Of a stretch of DNA of 10,004 nucleotides, positions 7,140 to 10,004 are shown piece by piece (within the stretch, counting starts at the first letter, position 1; the number at the start of each line of letters is the position of its first letter). The DNA comes from Acetofilamentum sp. Lineage in GTDB: Bacteria > Bacteroidota > Bacteroidia > Bacteroidales > DTU049. Below the pieces are notes generated by a model that saw only the letters and a list, made by a program, of their open reading frames with translations, did not search any database and was not told where the DNA came from. The DNA is taken from assembly GCA_020720525.1 (NCBI GenBank), contig DYON01000036.1, forward strand, positions 1 to 10,004, given 5' to 3'. Both the position numbers and the translations under genes were made by a program.

Positions 7140-9863
7140 ATGACAAAATTAGTTCACATCGAAATAGACGGACTTTCCGTTGAGGCTCCCGAAGGAGCAA
7201 ACCTTTTGCAGGTTGCCCGCAACAACGGTATTGATATACCTGGCTTGTGCTACCACCGCAAATTGACTCCAACAGGAGCCTGTCGGCTTTGTGTTGTTAA
7301 AATTGATGGGCAGCAAGGCTTGTCGATGTCGTGCAGCCTCACGGTGAAAGATGGCATGAAGGTGATTTCTTTTGACGAAGAGATTGAAGAAAATAGGCGT
7401 CGCACACTCGACTACCTATTGGCCGAGCACAACGAAGAATCCGACAACACTTTTTCGGACGAAATGGCTGTTCTTGTGAATCGATATGGACTCGACAAAA
7501 AAGAAAACAGACGATTTGGCTCTTTGTTGCAAAATCTGAATGCACCCATCGACAGCAGTTCTCCTGTTCTCACTTACGATGCCTCGAAATGTATCAAGTG
7601 TTTTCGGTGCATTAAAGCTTGTGCCGAAGTGCAAGGAAAAAATATTCTGAGTTTTGCCGACCGAGGTATTTCGAAATACATTGTTGCTGGTTATGGTGTT
7701 TGGCGCGAATCGGAATGCGATGGATGTGGCGAATGCATTCAACTATGCCCTACTGGAGCTATTGTTGAAAAGCAACATCGCAACACGATTCAGCTCGATA
7801 AAATCGAAAAAAAGGTAATTACCACCTGTCCATATTGTGGCGTTGGTTGCCAGCTTGAACTTCTGATTCAGGATGGAAAAATTGTTCGCAGCAATGGCGT
7901 TGAAGGTGTTTTACCAAACGATGGACGCTTATGTGTGAAAGGCCGTTTTGGATATGAATATGCTGAAAGCAAAAGCCGACTTACAACTCCGCTCATTCGC
8001 AAAAACGGTGAATTTGTTGAATCATCGTGGGACGAAGCATTGGAGCTAATTGCTAACAAATTCAACGAAATCAAACTTCGCGACGGGAAAAATGCTTTGG
8101 CAGGTTATAGCTCTGCTAAATGCTCCAACGAAGACAATTATTTGTTTCAGAAGTTCATTCGCTTGGCTTTCGAAAACAACAATGTCGATTATTGCACACG
8201 TCTTTGCCATGCTTCAACTGTTACTGCCATGTTGAAAGCCATGGGCGATGGTGCAGGGAGCAATTCCATTCAAGATTTTGAAACCACCGATTGCCTTTTT
8301 GTGATTGGAAACAATATCATCGAAACACATCCCGTTACTGCAACCTATATAAAACGAGGACACAACAGAGGTCAAAAAATCATTGTTGTCGATCCTCGAT
8401 GGACTCCTTTGGTGAAATATGCCGATATTTGGCTGCAACCCAAACTGGGAACCGATGTAGCCTTGCTAAATGGGTTGATGCATATTATTATCCGTGAAGG
8501 ATGGATTGACAAAAATTTTATCGAAGAGCGAATTGAGCGTGGATTTGAAGCTTTCGACGAATTGAAAGCGGTTACCGATGGCTATTCTCCCGAAGAAACC
8601 GAGAAAATAACATCTGTTCCACAGGATAAACTGTTTGAAGCAGCGAGAATTTACGCCAATGCTCCCACAGCCATGATTGCAACGGGTATGGGAATGAGTC
8701 AGCAAACAGTTGGTACCAACAATGTTTTTAGTTTGCTGAATATGTGTTTTATCACTGGTCAGATTGGTCGCGAACGTTGTGGCATAAATCCACCGCGTGG
8801 GCAAAACAATGTTCAGGGTGCCACCGATGTTGGTGCCAGTCCAATAAACTACCCAGGCTATATTCCTGTAATCAACGACGAAAACCGTCGCAGAATGTCC
8901 GCATTGTGGAATGTAGAGTACGAAAAGCTCGACCCAAAGCCAGGATTAACTACCATTGAAATCATGCAAGCTATTCATCATGGCTCGGTGAAAGCATTGT
9001 ACATCATGGGCGAAAATCCAGTTGTAACCGATCCAAACCAAAACCATACTATCGAAGCACTCGAAAATATTGAATTTTTGGTAGTTCAAGATGTTTTTCC
9101 AACAGAAACATCAAAATACGCCCACGTTGTTTTGCCTGCTTCATCTCTATTCGAAAAAGATGGAACTGTGGCCAACAGCGACCGGCGCGTACTTCGATTG
9201 CGTAAAGCAGTTGAAATGCCAGGTCAAGCGCGCGAAGACTGGAAAATAATTTTGGATATTGCCGAAAAAATGGGAGTTAATATTGGCTCTTACGCAAATG
9301 CCGAAGATATTTTTACCGAAATTGCACAGGCTACACTCATTTTTGGAGGAATCGACTACAGTCGAATCGACCACGAAGGAATTCAGTGGCCTTGTCCCGA
9401 TAAAAATCACCCAGGAACAGCAACACTTTTTCTCGATAAGTTTAATACTCCAACGGGCAGGGCAAAACTTCATCCAGTTGAATACATTAACCAGAAAGAA
9501 AGAGCCAGCGAAAAATATCCATTTATTATGAATTCGGGGCGAATTTTAAATCAATTTCATTCAGCTACACTTTCTCGAAAAAACGAGGCTTTGAATGTCT
9601 ATGGAAATGAATCGTACGTATTGATACATCCCGATGATGCTGCAAAACTTAGTATAAAGGACGGTTTGCGGGTTGTTGTTGAATCGGTTCGCGGACAGCT
9701 CGAAACCGCTGCACGAGTTGTTGACGAAGTGGCTCCAGGCGAATTATTCATGCCTTGGCATTTCAGCGAATCGCCCGTGAATGCTCTTACCCGCGACGAG
9801 CTCGACCCCATGTCGAAAATTGCTCCTTTCAAATATTCGGCGGTGAATATAAGGGTGAAATAA
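7140..9863 (+). CDS. fdhA: Formate dehydrogenase alpha (catalytic) subunit, Cys-type, with ferredoxin-like N-terminus
   Basis: This 907-residue molybdenum/tungsten bis-MGD enzyme oxidises formate to CO2, or the reverse, and sends electrons along iron-sulfur clusters. In order: a plant-type [2Fe-2S] domain with Cys37, 48, 51 and 65; a linker at about 90-120 where relatives bind a His-Cys3 [4Fe-4S] cluster; two [4Fe-4S] sites (Cys151/154/157/161 and Cys193/196/199/203); the Mo-proximal [4Fe-4S] site (Cys230/233/237/265) with the conserved Lys267; and the catalytic core. Cys356-His357 in RLCHAS stands where E. coli FdhF has selenocysteine, and Arg553 is in PRGQNNVQG. The C-terminal pterin-binding domain starts near 793. 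His97 is kept in the linker, but the three expected cysteines are Ser101, Thr104 and Ala110. I chose the ATG at 7140: the homologous ferredoxin fold begins at once (MTKLVHIEIDG), and the 29 extra codons from 7053 overlap the TTTGCAA dyad. The domain layout matches alpha subunits of cytoplasmic NAD-linked enzymes, but no partner subunit is in view. Confidence 0.93.
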   Translation: MTKLVHIEIDGLSVEAPEGANLLQVARNNGIDIPGLCYHRKLTPTGACRLCVVKIDGQQGLSMSCSLTVKDGMKVISFDEEIEENRRRTLDYLLAEHNEESDNTFSDEMAVLVNRYGLDKKENRRFGSLLQNLNAPIDSSSPVLTYDASKCIKCFRCIKACAEVQGKNILSFADRGISKYIVAGYGVWRESECDGCGECIQLCPTGAIVEKQHRNTIQLDKIEKKVITTCPYCGVGCQLELLIQDGKIVRSNGVEGVLPNDGRLCVKGRFGYEYAESKSRLTTPLIRKNGEFVESSWDEALELIANKFNEIKLRDGKNALAGYSSAKCSNEDNYLFQKFIRLAFENNNVDYCTRLCHASTVTAMLKAMGDGAGSNSIQDFETTDCLFVIGNNIIETHPVTATYIKRGHNRGQKIIVVDPRWTPLVKYADIWLQPKLGTDVALLNGLMHIIIREGWIDKNFIEERIERGFEAFDELKAVTDGYSPEETEKITSVPQDKLFEAARIYANAPTAMIATGMGMSQQTVGTNNVFSLLNMCFITGQIGRERCGINPPRGQNNVQGATDVGASPINYPGYIPVINDENRRRMSALWNVEYEKLDPKPGLTTIEIMQAIHHGSVKALYIMGENPVVTDPNQNHTIEALENIEFLVVQDVFPTETSKYAHVVLPASSLFEKDGTVANSDRRVLRLRKAVEMPGQAREDWKIILDIAEKMGVNIGSYANAEDIFTEIAQATLIFGGIDYSRIDHEGIQWPCPDKNHPGTATLFLDKFNTPTGRAKLHPVEYINQKERASEKYPFIMNSGRILNQFHSATLSRKNEALNVYGNESYVLIHPDDAAKLSIKDGLRVVVESVRGQLETAARVVDEVAPGELFMPWHFSESPVNALTRDELDPMSKIAPFKYSAVNIRVK

Positions 9864-9970
9864 AAAAACGCCTCGAATTTGGGCTCTACAATTTCAAAAG
9901 GATCACTTATCTCGAAGAGCAAAAAGAAAACTTGAAATCGGGCACCAAGCCAAAGCAAAATTGCGTGTAG
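9864..9970 (+). other. Short downstream stretch after the formate dehydrogenase gene
   Basis: No start codon or recognisable gene lies here. One frame from 9842 to the TAG at 9968-9970 stays open and uses words common in this genome's genes, such as ctc-gaa. It lacks its own ATG after 9755 and overlaps the end of the formate dehydrogenase gene. It could be a gene remnant or plain chance. No terminator hairpin with a T-run is visible directly after the stop. Confidence 0.3.
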
Positions 9971-9997
9971 ATCGCTAGGTGTTAGACACCATAGCGA
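9967..9997 (+). repeat. REP-like element: GTAG tetranucleotide plus imperfect palindrome
   Basis: GTAG (9967-9970) is followed by TCGCTAGGTGT (9972-9982), a TAG loop, and ACACC-a-TAGCGA (9986-9997). This makes an 11-bp stem with one bulged A. The core GGTGTTAGACACC is a tight palindrome. GTAG next to an imperfect palindrome is the known layout of REP sequences mobilised by RAYT (Y1-type) transposases. The window ends 7 bases later, so neighbouring copies, a transposase or a T-run cannot be seen. A transcription terminator for the formate dehydrogenase gene is the main alternative. Confidence 0.5.
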
Positions 9998-10004
9998 CGT
10001 AAAT

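Noticed and set aside
8205..8207. Possible selenocysteine at the formate dehydrogenase active site
   Set aside because: The codon is TGC (Cys356), not TGA, so this is the cysteine form.

Overview
The window looks like the chromosome of a member of the Bacteroidota. Three things point there: promoter-like sites of the phylum's own type (TTTG, about 20 bp, then TAnnTTTG), including a near-ideal one just before purL; a large single-chain PurL with a fused glutaminase; and A-rich start regions with weak Shine-Dalgarno pairing. The base composition is moderately AT-rich. A molybdenum/tungsten formate dehydrogenase subunit suggests an anaerobic or facultative lifestyle (inference).

Layout. (1) Positions 1-394, minus strand: the first 131 codons of a secreted protein that runs off the left edge. 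(2) Positions 395-795: a divergent non-coding stretch with promoter candidates for both directions and one copy of a 30-bp repeat. (3) Positions 796-6571, plus strand: a tightly coupled three-gene unit made of purL (FGAM synthase), an unrecognised 11-helix membrane protein and a YdfG-like short-chain dehydrogenase. Each junction is a 4-base ATGA stop/start overlap. (4) Positions 6572-7139: a 568-bp non-coding stretch holding the second copy of the 30-bp repeat in inverted orientation, a long-stem hairpin and a TTTGCAA dyad. (5) Positions 7140-9863, plus strand: a 907-residue Cys-type formate dehydrogenase alpha subunit with an N-terminal ferredoxin-like module. (6) Positions 9864-10004: a short tail ending in a strong GTAG-led hairpin that resembles a REP palindrome.

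The purL unit is probably one transcript from the promoter at 744-775. Its membrane protein and dehydrogenase have no evident link to purine synthesis, so the coupling may reflect shared expression only. The formate dehydrogenase subunit has no partner subunit or maturation gene in the window. The observations most worth following up are the inverted 30-bp repeats that bracket exactly the purL unit, the loss of all three cysteines of the His-Cys3 iron-sulfur motif in the dehydrogenase, and the REP-like hairpin at the right edge. I did not find a clear new defence or mobile system.
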